From Chitinophagales bacterium (GTDB lineage: Bacteria; Bacteroidota; Bacteroidia; Chitinophagales; UBA2359): a stretch of 6,507 bases of DNA. How positions within the stretch are numbered: position 1 is the stretch's first letter; the number at the start of each line of letters is the position of its first letter. The DNA lies in NCBI GenBank assembly GCA_020629595.1, contig JAHDDA010000107.1, positions 1-6,507 on the forward strand. The letters are read 5' to 3'. Under the pieces are notes generated by a model. That model saw only the letters and a list, made by a program, of their open reading frames with translations. It was not told the origin of the DNA and searched no databases. Shown here in pieces: positions 1 through 5,770 of this stretch. The translations under genes and the position numbers were made by a program.

Positions 1-23
1 AATTCATTTACAAAATATGAATT
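1..23. repeat. AT-rich inverted repeat at the pdxH stop codon
   Basis: AATTCAT (1-7) and ATGAATT (17-23) are perfect 7-bp reverse complements with a 9-nt loop. The right arm overlaps the pdxH stop codon (22-24). In the pdxH transcript this would form a weak hairpin at the 3' end. There is no G/C in the stem apart from one pair and no clear U-tract follows within the window, so a role as terminator is only a guess. The structure may continue beyond the window edge. Confidence 0.3.
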
Positions 24-672
24 ACGGAGCCAACCTACCTTTTTTCCAATCATTATTATTTAGCTCATAAAAAATTCTATCGTGCAAACGATTTGAACGT
101 CCTTGCCAAAATTCAAAATAGTTTGGTTTAACCAAAAAGCCGCCCCAATGCTCAGGGCAAGGTAATTTCTCAGCATTTTCATATTGTTTTTCTAAAGCCT
201 GTTTTTTATCTTCTAAAACATTTCTGTCTTTTATTATTTCACTTTGAGCCGAAGCCCAAGCACCAATTTGACTACCTTTTGGTCTAGAATGAAAATATTT
301 TTCAGAATCTTCAAAAGATAACTTCTCTACATTTCCCTCAATTCTAACTTGGCGTTCAAGAATATCCCAAAAGAATAACAAACTTACTTTGGGGTTATCA
401 ATTAGCTCTTTTCCTTTTTTACTATTGTAGTTTGTAAAAAAAACAAAACCTTCCTCTCCAAAGCCTTTCAATAAAACTACTCTTGAACTTGGCTGAAGAT
501 TTTTATTTACCGTAGCAACTATCATTGCATTAGCTTCTAAAATTGGAGACTCAATAGCTTCATTAAACCAAACAAAAAACTGACTAAATGGATTATTTTT
601 CGTCAAACTTTCAACAAGTGCCATTTTTTGGTAATCTTTTCTGAAATTAGCAATTGATTTTTTATATTTCAT
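22..672 (-). CDS. pdxH: Pyridoxamine/pyridoxine 5'-phosphate oxidase (PdxH)
   Basis: This is the FMN-dependent cytoplasmic enzyme that oxidises pyridoxamine- or pyridoxine-5'-phosphate to pyridoxal-5'-phosphate, the last step of B6 salvage. Numbered from ATG at 672 (216 residues, the usual family length), visible landmarks are RVVLLK (64-69) and FFTNYNSKKG (78-87) of the FMN-binding split barrel, RPKGSQIGAWAS (130-141), WGGF (176-179) and FWQGRSNRLHDR (188-199). The last contains Arg195 and His197, which correspond to the substrate-contacting Arg/His of the E. coli enzyme. The protein ends in the canonical RLAP. The reading frame stays open upstream to a TTG at 696, which would add 8 residues and overlap the divergent kinase start. 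ATG at 672 is preferred because the added residues do not resemble the family. All motifs are intact. The gene is divergent from the histidine kinase; what follows it lies outside the window. Confidence 0.96.
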   Translation of the reverse strand: MKYKKSIANFRKDYQKMALVESLTKNNPFSQFFVWFNEAIESPILEANAMIVATVNKNLQPSSRVVLLKGFGEEGFVFFTNYNSKKGKELIDNPKVSLLFFWDILERQVRIEGNVEKLSFEDSEKYFHSRPKGSQIGAWASAQSEIIKDRNVLEDKKQALEKQYENAEKLPCPEHWGGFLVKPNYFEFWQGRSNRLHDRIFYELNNNDWKKGRLAP

Positions 673-679
673 ATTTTTG
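672..679 (+). promoter_or_regulatory. Candidate -7 promoter element for the histidine kinase
   Basis: TATTTTTG matches the Bacteroidota -7 consensus TAnnTTTG and lies 11 nt before the kinase ATG at 691, the same spacing as in front of rlmN. No convincing -33 TTTG is seen about 20 nt upstream. The element overlaps the pdxH start codon on the other strand. Initiation a few bases downstream would leave a very short leader. In AT-rich DNA this 6-base match can arise by chance. Confidence 0.45.
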
Positions 680-690
680 TATTTGTAACT

Positions 691-1791
691 ATGCAAATTG
701 CCCTATCCAAACATAAAGCTAATTATAGAAATAAAAACTTACAAGTTTTTGTTTTTTCGCAAGATTTTAAATTATTACAAACTTGCCATTCAATATTTAA
801 AATAAATGTTGAAGATGGATTTATGTTTTCAAATTTTTCATTTTTACAAAATAAAAAAACTCAAATATTAGCCATTAATAAAAACAATACCGAAAAAAAC
901 TTTAAAGCCGAAAAAGCTATTATTGATGGCAAACACTTAACAATTGATATTTTAGTTAAAAAAGAAAATGAAAAATACATCGTTTTTATTGAAGATTTGA
1001 CAGATGCTTATGGGCTTGCACCTGAGAATGCTATTTTTTCTGATGAAGAATTGTTATCGGAAATGAAAAAAATTAAAAATCTTCAAAGGCTTAAAAACGA
1101 TCATTTTGCCAAAATTGCACACGATATAAAATTGCCATTAACAGAAATTGTTGGAACTACCTATTTAATGCAAAATCACGTTTCAACCGACAAAGCAAAA
1201 GCATATTTAAAAGCATTGAGTAATGCCTCAAAAAATCTAGACAATATGCTTAACGACTTGGTTAATTTTACTAAATCACAATCTTTACAACTACGTATAG
1301 AACAAAAACCTTTTGCAATTGAGCAGGTTATTTGGTCGGTTATAAAATCATTTGAATTTAAAACAACACAACAAAATGTTCCTATATTTTTAAAAGCCGA
1401 TGATAGCATACCACAATATTTGATTGGTGATTCATCTAGACTTTCACAAATTATTTATAATTTATTAGATAATGCGTTAAAATTTACCAAACAAGGAAAA
1501 ATTGATATTACAATTAACGAAATAAAAACTGGTGAAGAAAACTGCCGTTTATTATTTGAAGTTCAAGATACAGGTATTGGTATTCCTGCAGAAAATATAA
1601 AATCAATTTTTGAAACCTATCATCAAGCACGAAAAGAAGATGCTCTCTCTGGTTTTGGAATTGGGTTAAGTATTGTTAAACAATTGATTGAACTACAAAA
1701 TGGAAAAATAGAAGCAAAAAGTGAACTAGGAAAAGGAACTTGCTTCTCTTTTGAGTTACCTTTTGAAATAGCTAAAAATTTGAATAAATAA
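691..1791 (+). CDS. Soluble PAS-like sensor histidine kinase
   Basis: This 366-residue sensor kinase has no signal peptide or membrane segment, so it should sense a cytoplasmic cue or partner. Residues about 16-105 look like a degenerate PAS fold, ending in the typical VFIEDLT strand. The HisKA dimerisation domain follows with phospho-acceptor His144 (HDIKLPL), then a HATPase_c domain: N-box with Asn257 and Asn261 (NLLDNALKFT), G1 box DTGIGIP (293-299), F-box around Phe307 and G2 box GFGIGLSIVK (321-330). The ATP-binding boxes are intact, so it should autophosphorylate. The H-box is odd: Leu148 stands where the Thr/Asn of the phosphatase motif normally sits. ATG at 691 is the first start after an in-frame stop at 655-657. 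No receiver domain is fused and no response regulator is encoded nearby, so its partner is unknown. A chance neighbour relation with pdxH is likely. Confidence 0.93.
   Translation: MQIALSKHKANYRNKNLQVFVFSQDFKLLQTCHSIFKINVEDGFMFSNFSFLQNKKTQILAINKNNTEKNFKAEKAIIDGKHLTIDILVKKENEKYIVFIEDLTDAYGLAPENAIFSDEELLSEMKKIKNLQRLKNDHFAKIAHDIKLPLTEIVGTTYLMQNHVSTDKAKAYLKALSNASKNLDNMLNDLVNFTKSQSLQLRIEQKPFAIEQVIWSVIKSFEFKTTQQNVPIFLKADDSIPQYLIGDSSRLSQIIYNLLDNALKFTKQGKIDITINEIKTGEENCRLLFEVQDTGIGIPAENIKSIFETYHQARKEDALSGFGIGLSIVKQLIELQNGKIEAKSELGKGTCFSFELPFEIAKNLNK
708..715 (-). promoter_or_regulatory. Candidate -7 promoter element for pdxH
   Basis: On the minus strand this reads TATGTTTG, an exact match to the TAnnTTTG -7 consensus, about 35 bp upstream of the pdxH ATG at 672. 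It lies inside the first codons of the divergent histidine kinase. A -33 TTTG at the usual spacing is not evident. The same octamer occurs in the tilS promoter (5713-5720), there with a good -33 element. Confidence 0.45.
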
Positions 1792-1796
1792 AACCT

Positions 1797-1804
1797 TATT
1801 TTTG
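1797..1804 (+). promoter_or_regulatory. Candidate -7 promoter element for the barrel-regulator unit
   Basis: TATTTTTG, followed by C, matches TAnnTTTG. It begins 5 bp after the kinase stop codon and ends 28 nt before the ATG at 1833. It would make the following two genes independent of the kinase transcript, although read-through cannot be excluded. A TTTG at 1779-1782 is too close (14 bp) to be a standard -33 element. Confidence 0.5.
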
Positions 1805-1805
1805 C

Positions 1806-1841
1806 GTTTGTCTAGAAAGTAAAAATACCAAAATGACAAAC
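1806..1841. repeat. Inverted repeat around the barrel gene start codon
   Basis: GTTTGTC (1806-1812) and GACAAAC (1835-1841) are perfect 7-bp reverse complements separated by 22 nt. The left arm lies just after the -7 element, at the probable transcription start, and the right arm begins at the G of the ATG at 1833-1835. It could be a split operator, for example for the Nudix regulator encoded downstream, or an mRNA stem hiding the start codon, or a chance match. Confidence 0.4.
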
Positions 1842-2450
1842 ATTCTAAAACTAAGCACTTTTATTTTCGTTTGTTTTTTATGCTTTGAAGTAAAAGCACA
1901 AAAAAATGTTTTAAAACATAATGTTTATGGGCACCTAAACTTTATTGAAGGCGTTAAAACTTATGGGCTTTCTTACGAAAGAGCTGTAAAAGAAAAGTTT
2001 AGTTGGTCAATTTCAGCAAGTTATGGAACATTTCGTAGAGACCAAACAAGTGTTGTAAGTACTGGTACTACAGAAAAGTTGAGCTTCACAGGTTTTGATA
2101 TTATTCCAGAAGTGAGATGGTATATTTTTAGCAATGAATATAAAACTGCCCCAATGGGATTTTTCTTAGGACCTTATGCTAAAATTATGTTTTTAGAAGA
2201 AGAATATGCCCGTTTAGTTTCAGAAGAATTTGATGTATTAGCTCAAGAACAAGGATGGCTTGGAGGCTTAGGCTTTGCCACAGGCTACAAATTAGGAACA
2301 GACCCAATAACATTTGAAATATTGGGCGGTTTTGCTTGGGGAATTGAATCGGGTTTTATAGGTTCTGAAGTAATAGATCCATTATTTTCCAGAATAAATA
2401 AAAGATTTATGCTTTCCAGACTTGAATTTTCAGTAGGCTTTATTTTTTAA
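1833..2450 (+). CDS. Small outer-membrane beta-barrel protein, DUF3575-like
   Basis: The 205-residue product begins with a typical Sec signal peptide: a lone Lys6, a hydrophobic core at about 7-18, and a VKA|Q signal-peptidase I site after Ala22. Residues 23-205 alternate polar and aromatic residues in short strands joined by turns, and the chain ends in Phe, as expected for a protein inserted into the outer membrane by the BAM machinery. Segments such as LSYERAVKEKFSWS (about 47-60) and a later IPEVRWY...GFFLGPY stretch resemble the DUF3575 family of Bacteroidota barrels; this assignment is from memory of the family pattern. No ligand or enzymatic function can be deduced. It has its own candidate promoter, and its stop codon overlaps the start of the Nudix regulator by one base, so the two are probably co-expressed. 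ATG at 1833 is chosen because it gives a complete signal peptide. Confidence 0.82.
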   Translation: MTNILKLSTFIFVCFLCFEVKAQKNVLKHNVYGHLNFIEGVKTYGLSYERAVKEKFSWSISASYGTFRRDQTSVVSTGTTEKLSFTGFDIIPEVRWYIFSNEYKTAPMGFFLGPYAKIMFLEEEYARLVSEEFDVLAQEQGWLGGLGFATGYKLGTDPITFEILGGFAWGIESGFIGSEVIDPLFSRINKRFMLSRLEFSVGFIF

Positions 2451-3139
2451 TGAAAAATCAAAACATAAAAGTTGCTGTTGATGCAGTTGTTTTTGGCTAC
2501 GAAAAGGAACAATTATTTATATTGTTGGTCCAAAAAAAGTTTGGCAAATCCTCTAATGCTTGGATGTTACCAGGTGGAATGGTACAAGATGATGAAGGTT
2601 TACAAACAGCCGTAAATAGAGAATTGAAAGAAGAAACAGGTATTGAAATTAATTATTTAGAACAACTTTACACCTTTGGAAACGACATTTATAGAGATAG
2701 TAGAACAAGAGTAATTTCAATTACTTATTTGGCATTGGCAAACCCACAAAAACTACAATTAAAGCCTAGTTCTAAAATAAAAGAAGCCAAATGGTTTAAT
2801 GTAAACGAAATGCCCTCTTTAGCTTATGACCACAGCAAGTTTATTAAAAAAGGAATAGAACGCTTAAAATCAAAACTAAGTTACCAACCAATCGGATTTG
2901 ATTTATTAGATGATGAATTTCCCTTTTCACACTTAGAAAACTTATACAAAACTATTTTAGGCAAAGAATTAGATCGCCGTAATTTTAGAAAAAAAATTAT
3001 GAGTTTTGGCATTTTAGAAGAAACCAATAAAAAAGTAAGTATGGGAAGCGGAAGACCAGCAAAACTTTTTCGATTTAATAAACAAAAATACAGAGCCCTA
3101 GAAAAAGAAGGAATTTACTTTGAGATCAAATATGCCTAA
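2450..3139 (+). CDS. Nudix-winged-helix transcriptional regulator (NrtR/AraR-like)
   Basis: The 229-residue protein joins an N-terminal Nudix domain (about 5-140) to a C-terminal winged helix (about 146-216), the layout of the NrtR group of regulators. The Nudix box is complete: Gly43-x5-Glu49-x7-Arg57-Glu58-Leu-x-Glu61-Glu62-x-Gly64-Ile65, so the metal-binding glutamates are present and hydrolase activity is possible. GRPAKLFRF (201-209) is the conserved wing of these regulators. Known members bind ADP-ribose or sugar-related ligands and control NAD or sugar metabolism genes; in many the Nudix domain serves mainly as ligand sensor. The ligand here is unknown. The start codon shares a base with the stop of the upstream barrel gene (TAATG), which suggests translational coupling. 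The inverted repeat at 1806-1841 is a candidate self-operator. It is not a plain MutT-type hydrolase because of the extra DNA-binding domain. Confidence 0.9.
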   Translation: MKNQNIKVAVDAVVFGYEKEQLFILLVQKKFGKSSNAWMLPGGMVQDDEGLQTAVNRELKEETGIEINYLEQLYTFGNDIYRDSRTRVISITYLALANPQKLQLKPSSKIKEAKWFNVNEMPSLAYDHSKFIKKGIERLKSKLSYQPIGFDLLDDEFPFSHLENLYKTILGKELDRRNFRKKIMSFGILEETNKKVSMGSGRPAKLFRFNKQKYRALEKEGIYFEIKYA

Positions 3140-3161
3140 ACTAATTTTTTTAAATCTAAGC

Positions 3162-3169
3162 TACCTTTG
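3162..3169 (+). promoter_or_regulatory. Candidate -7 promoter element for rlmN
   Basis: TACCTTTG followed by C fits the Bacteroidota -7 consensus TAnnTTTG closely and sits 11 nt before the rlmN ATG at 3181. No -33 TTTG is seen at the usual distance. If used, it gives a leader of only a few bases. It lies in the 41-bp gap after the Nudix regulator. Confidence 0.6.
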
Positions 3170-3180
3170 CAACATATACA

Positions 3181-4218
3181 ATGGAAAACAATAAAAAAGA
3201 CATAAGAAAGTTAAGCCTTAACGATTTGAAAGACACGATGAAAAATGGTGGACAACAAGCATTTAGGGCAAAACAAATTTGGCAATGGTTGTGGCAAAAA
3301 GGGGTAACTTCTTTTGATGATATGACTAACTTATCTAAACCATTAAGGGCTTGGTTAAATGAAAACTTTGACATTAAAGCTATTGAAATTGAAACCAAAC
3401 AAGTTAGTAATGATGGTACAATTAAACTTCGTTTTAAATTATATGATGGTTATTTAGTAGAAGGTGTTTTAATTCCTACCGATGGGCGATATACTGCTTG
3501 TGTTTCCTCGCAGGTAGGTTGTAGCCTTACCTGTAAGTTTTGTGCAACAGGGCAAATGAAGCGAGAACGCAATTTAGAAGTAGCCGAAATTTTTGACCAA
3601 GTTGTTCAAATAAATCAACTTGCAGAACAACATTACAATGAGCCATTATCTAATATTGTTTATATGGGAATGGGCGAACCATTATTGAATTATAAAAATG
3701 TTTTAGGCTCAATAGAACGTATAACTGCCGAAGATGGATTAAATCGTTCACCAAGAAGAATTACCGTTTCTACGGCAGGAATTGCCAAATTAATAAAAAA
3801 ATTAGCCGATGATTGCCCTAAAATAAATCTTGCCCTTTCATTACACGCCGCTAATGATAAAAAGCGAGATGTAATAATGCCCATTAATGAGCAAAATTCA
3901 TTATCTGCCCTTAAAGAAGCCTTAAAATATTATTATGATAAAACAGGTAGAATGGTGTATTATGAATACATTTTGTTTAAAAACTTCAACGAATCAGTAG
4001 AAGATGCTAATGAACTAGTTGATTTTTGCCGTAATGTGCCTTGCAAAGTTAATATGATTGAGTACAATACCGTTGCTGGAACTGGTTTAGAAAAAGCAAA
4101 ATTAGATAAACTCCTCAAGTTTCAAGAAACCGTAGCTCGCCAAGGAATTACCATTACCTTACGCCGTAGCCGAGGAAAAGATATTGATGCCGCTTGTGGA
4201 CAATTGGCTAATAAATAA
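3181..4218 (+). CDS. rlmN: Dual-specificity 23S rRNA A2503 / tRNA A37 C2-methyltransferase (RlmN)
   Basis: RlmN is a cytoplasmic radical-SAM enzyme that adds a methyl group to C2 of adenosine 2503 in 23S rRNA, in the peptidyl-transferase centre, and of A37 in some tRNAs, improving translational accuracy. The 345-residue product has the usual length. The N-terminal helical RNA-binding part (about 8-70) includes FRAKQIWQWLW. The 4Fe-4S cluster motif CxxxCxxC is at Cys114, Cys118 and Cys121 (CSLTCKFC). The SAM-binding MGMGEPLLNY segment is at 162-171. Cys107 (in ACVSSQVGC) and Cys339 (in DIDAACGQL) match the two catalytic cysteines of the E. coli enzyme, Cys118 and Cys355. All are intact. The ring of motifs fits RlmN rather than the resistance paralogue Cfr, which methylates C8 and is more divergent. 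ATG at 3181 follows a strong -7 motif at 11 nt. The 3' end converges on tilS. Confidence 0.97.
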   Translation: MENNKKDIRKLSLNDLKDTMKNGGQQAFRAKQIWQWLWQKGVTSFDDMTNLSKPLRAWLNENFDIKAIEIETKQVSNDGTIKLRFKLYDGYLVEGVLIPTDGRYTACVSSQVGCSLTCKFCATGQMKRERNLEVAEIFDQVVQINQLAEQHYNEPLSNIVYMGMGEPLLNYKNVLGSIERITAEDGLNRSPRRITVSTAGIAKLIKKLADDCPKINLALSLHAANDKKRDVIMPINEQNSLSALKEALKYYYDKTGRMVYYEYILFKNFNESVEDANELVDFCRNVPCKVNMIEYNTVAGTGLEKAKLDKLLKFQETVARQGITITLRRSRGKDIDAACGQLANK

Positions 4219-4230
4219 GTAAACTATTTT

Positions 4231-5613
4231 TTAAAAATAATCACTCAAAAAATCTTTTGAAACGTGGCTGAGTTTACAACGTAAAGCCTTTTTTGTATCT
4301 TCTGTTAGGGCAAAACGGGCATCAATACGCAAACCAACAATCCACAAAATTCTATCTTTAGCATCTTGTAAAACCCACACTTTTTCTTTATCACGAACCG
4401 ATAATTTTAAATCGGCAAAAAAACGCTTTAGTTTCTTCTTTCCTATCTTATCAGAATTTCTTTTGGTCATTCCAAACGGATAAAAATAATCGCCATCTTT
4501 CCATTTTCTTAATGTAAGTGGAAAAGTAATTTTTTCCAAATCTAAAACTGCTACTTTAGGTCTAAATTCAGGTATATATTTCTCAAGATTTTTGGGCATT
4601 ATATCCAAGCTAAAATCAGCAATACTCAGCTTTTCCCTTTCTGATTTGAGCAAATGACTGCTACTTTTATCAATTTTATCAATTGGCGTAATTATTAAGT
4701 GTTTTCTATCCTTCAACAATCTATGTGTTCTAGAATTTATTAGCTTTCCCGCTTCAGATTTTAATAATTTTTGAGTTTCTAAAATTTGTTTATTAGTAAA
4801 ATTAAATACTGATAATAATTCATACAAAAGCGTTCCCCTACTTGGATGTTTTTGTATTTTTAAAATTGAAATATAATAATCATATCCTTTTTCAATCAAT
4901 AATTTTTTCTTTTCCAAAGCCAATCCACGTTCATAAATTTGCTGAATTTCTTCTATTCTTTTCGCAAATAAAAACATTTCATTGGTAAAATTTGAGTTAA
5001 TTTCTTCAGCAATAGGCAGCATTTGAAGGCGAATTTTATTGCGAGCATATTTTACACTCGAATTACTTAAATCTTCCCTAAAATTTAGCTTAAATCGTTT
5101 AGCTAAAATTTGTATTTCCTCTTTTGAAAAACCTAACAACGGACGAATGAGATAATCATTCTTAAATTTCATTCCACTTAAACCATTAATTCCCGTTCCT
5201 TTAATTAAATTGTAAAAAATAGTTTCAGCTTGGTCATTTTTATGATGAGCCGTAGCAATAAAATCAAAATTATTTTCTTTTCTAATTTTTTCGAACCAAT
5301 TATATCTTAAATTTCTAGCGGCTTCTTGTATAGAAATTTTATGCTTTTGGGCATAACTCTCTGTTTCAAAATTAATTACATAAAAAGGGACATTAAATCT
5401 TTTAGCCAGTTGTTCAACAAAAAAAGCATCTTCATCCGATTCATTAGCACGTAATTTAAAATTACAATGAGCAATACCAAAGCTCAATTTTGCTTCATTT
5501 AACAAATAACAAAGCAAAACAGAATCAATACCTCCACTCACAGCAACAAGCACTTTATTACTTAAATTACACCTACAATTCTGGCTTAAAGCAATTTTAA
5601 ATTTATCTATCAT
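4231..5613 (-). CDS. tilS: tRNA(Ile)-lysidine synthase (TilS)
   Basis: TilS joins lysine to cytidine 34 of the CAU-anticodon tRNA(Ile), using ATP, so that the tRNA reads AUA and is charged with isoleucine; it is normally essential. Numbered from ATG at 5613 (460 residues), the PP-loop SGGIDS is at 26-31, AHCNFKLR at 48-55, the HHKNDQAET motif at 123-131, GTGINGLSGM at 139-148 and RNKIRLQMLP at 191-200. A middle helical region follows, then the C-terminal TilS domain with LRKWKDGDYFYPFGM (368-382) and KKLKRFFADLKLS (393-405). The open frame reaches a TTG at 5637, giving 468 residues; ATG at 5613 is preferred because it puts the usual roughly 25 residues before the PP-loop. It is convergent with rlmN (12 bp apart) and transcribed from a good promoter at 5713-5744, with a leader of about 90 nt. 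The many AUA codons of this AT-rich genome fit a need for the enzyme. Confidence 0.96.
   Translation of the reverse strand: MIDKFKIALSQNCRCNLSNKVLVAVSGGIDSVLLCYLLNEAKLSFGIAHCNFKLRANESDEDAFFVEQLAKRFNVPFYVINFETESYAQKHKISIQEAARNLRYNWFEKIRKENNFDFIATAHHKNDQAETIFYNLIKGTGINGLSGMKFKNDYLIRPLLGFSKEEIQILAKRFKLNFREDLSNSSVKYARNKIRLQMLPIAEEINSNFTNEMFLFAKRIEEIQQIYERGLALEKKKLLIEKGYDYYISILKIQKHPSRGTLLYELLSVFNFTNKQILETQKLLKSEAGKLINSRTHRLLKDRKHLIITPIDKIDKSSSHLLKSEREKLSIADFSLDIMPKNLEKYIPEFRPKVAVLDLEKITFPLTLRKWKDGDYFYPFGMTKRNSDKIGKKKLKRFFADLKLSVRDKEKVWVLQDAKDRILWIVGLRIDARFALTEDTKKALRCKLSHVSKDFLSDYF
4245..4260. repeat. Small hairpin at the rlmN/tilS convergent junction
   Basis: TCAAAA (4245-4250) and TTTTGA (4255-4260) form a perfect 6-bp inverted repeat with a 4-nt loop, inside the last codons of tilS and 26 bp past the rlmN stop. 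On the minus strand it is followed by a T-rich stretch (about 4225-4240) that also holds the AT-only near-palindrome TATTTTTTAAAAATA. It is the only candidate for ending the two converging transcripts, but with one G:C pair it would be very weak as an intrinsic terminator. Confidence 0.25.
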
Positions 5614-5659
5614 TAATTTACAATTACGCAAAAACAACTACAAAGTAACAATCTATGAT

Positions 5660-5727
5660 TAAGAGTTATCAACTTTTTCCTTATTTACCGATACATTTTA
5701 TAAAAACTTAGTCAAACATAAGAGTTA
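5660..5727. repeat. Direct repeat TAAGAGTTA in the tilS/TSP3 intergenic region
   Basis: TAAGAGTTA occurs at 5660-5668 and again at 5719-5727, start-to-start distance 59 bp. The second copy overlaps the edge of the tilS -7 element and the candidate -7 element of the TSP3 gene. Such spacing could suit a DNA-binding protein contacting two sites on one face of the helix, but a chance 9-bp repeat in AT-rich DNA is possible. Confidence 0.3.
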
Positions 5728-5744
5728 GTTTGCTAAATAGCAAA
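5713..5744 (-). promoter_or_regulatory. tilS promoter (-33 TTTG, 20 bp, -7 TATGTTTG)
   Basis: On the minus strand, TTTG (5744-5741) is followed after exactly 20 bp by TATGTTTG (5720-5713). Both elements and their spacing match the Bacteroidota sigma factor consensus (TTTG, about 19-21 bp, TAnnTTTG). It is the only two-element promoter found in the window. Transcription would start near 5706 and leave a leader of about 90 nt before the tilS ATG. I recognise no riboswitch or other known structure in that leader. Confidence 0.65.
5729..5744. promoter_or_regulatory. Operator-like palindrome between tilS and TSP3 gene
   Basis: TTTGCTAAATAGCAAA has perfect 7-bp arms (TTTGCTA, TAGCAAA) around a central AA. 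It occupies the -33 element and much of the spacer of the tilS promoter. It also begins inside TTAGTTTGC (5725-5733), a one-base-variant -7 element that is the best available promoter for the plus-strand TSP3 gene. It fits a dimeric repressor site acting on both genes; as RNA it would be a 6-bp hairpin with a 4-nt loop in the TSP3 leader. Confidence 0.45.
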
Positions 5745-5770
5745 ATGTATCAAAATCCAAAACCAAACCA

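Larger units (their letters stand above)
5690..5751. repeat. 10-bp inverted repeat enclosing the tilS promoter
   Basis: GATACATTTT (5690-5699) and AAAATGTATC (5742-5751) are perfect reverse complements, 42 bp apart. They bracket the tilS -7 element, the palindrome at 5729-5744 and the candidate TSP3-gene promoter. The arrangement could support a DNA loop or paired regulator sites. The right arm overlaps the tilS -33 element. Confidence 0.4.

Noticed and set aside
123..131. Asn in place of Asp in the TilS HHxDDQAET motif (protein residues 123-131) as an inactivating change
   Set aside because: Asn at this position is, to my knowledge, seen in other Bacteroidota TilS proteins, and the rest of the active site is intact. 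The coordinates given here are protein residues; the codons lie at about 5221-5247 on the minus strand.
673..696. Upstream TTG start extending pdxH by 8 residues (and likewise TTG at 5637 for tilS)
   Set aside because: In both genes an ATG lies just inside and gives a family-typical N terminus; the extra residues do not look conserved.
1176..1409. Open frame of 77 codons on the minus strand inside the histidine kinase
   Set aside because: It lies wholly opposite the conserved DHp region of the kinase, and its translation is not family-like; a shadow of the real gene.
3156..3398. Minus-strand open frame across the rlmN start
   Set aside because: It is antisense to the conserved N-terminal part of rlmN and its promoter, with no recognisable product.
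3690..3884. Minus-strand open frame of 64 codons inside rlmN
   Set aside because: Antisense to well-conserved rlmN sequence; no independent support.
4225..4239. AT-only near-palindrome TATTTTTTAAAAATA as an intrinsic terminator
   Set aside because: The arms are separated by one base and contain no G:C pair, so a stable RNA hairpin is unlikely.
5614..5706. Possible riboswitch or small RNA in the roughly 90-nt tilS leader
   Set aside because: Apart from short AT-rich repeats, no known riboswitch core or G/C-containing stem structure is recognisable.
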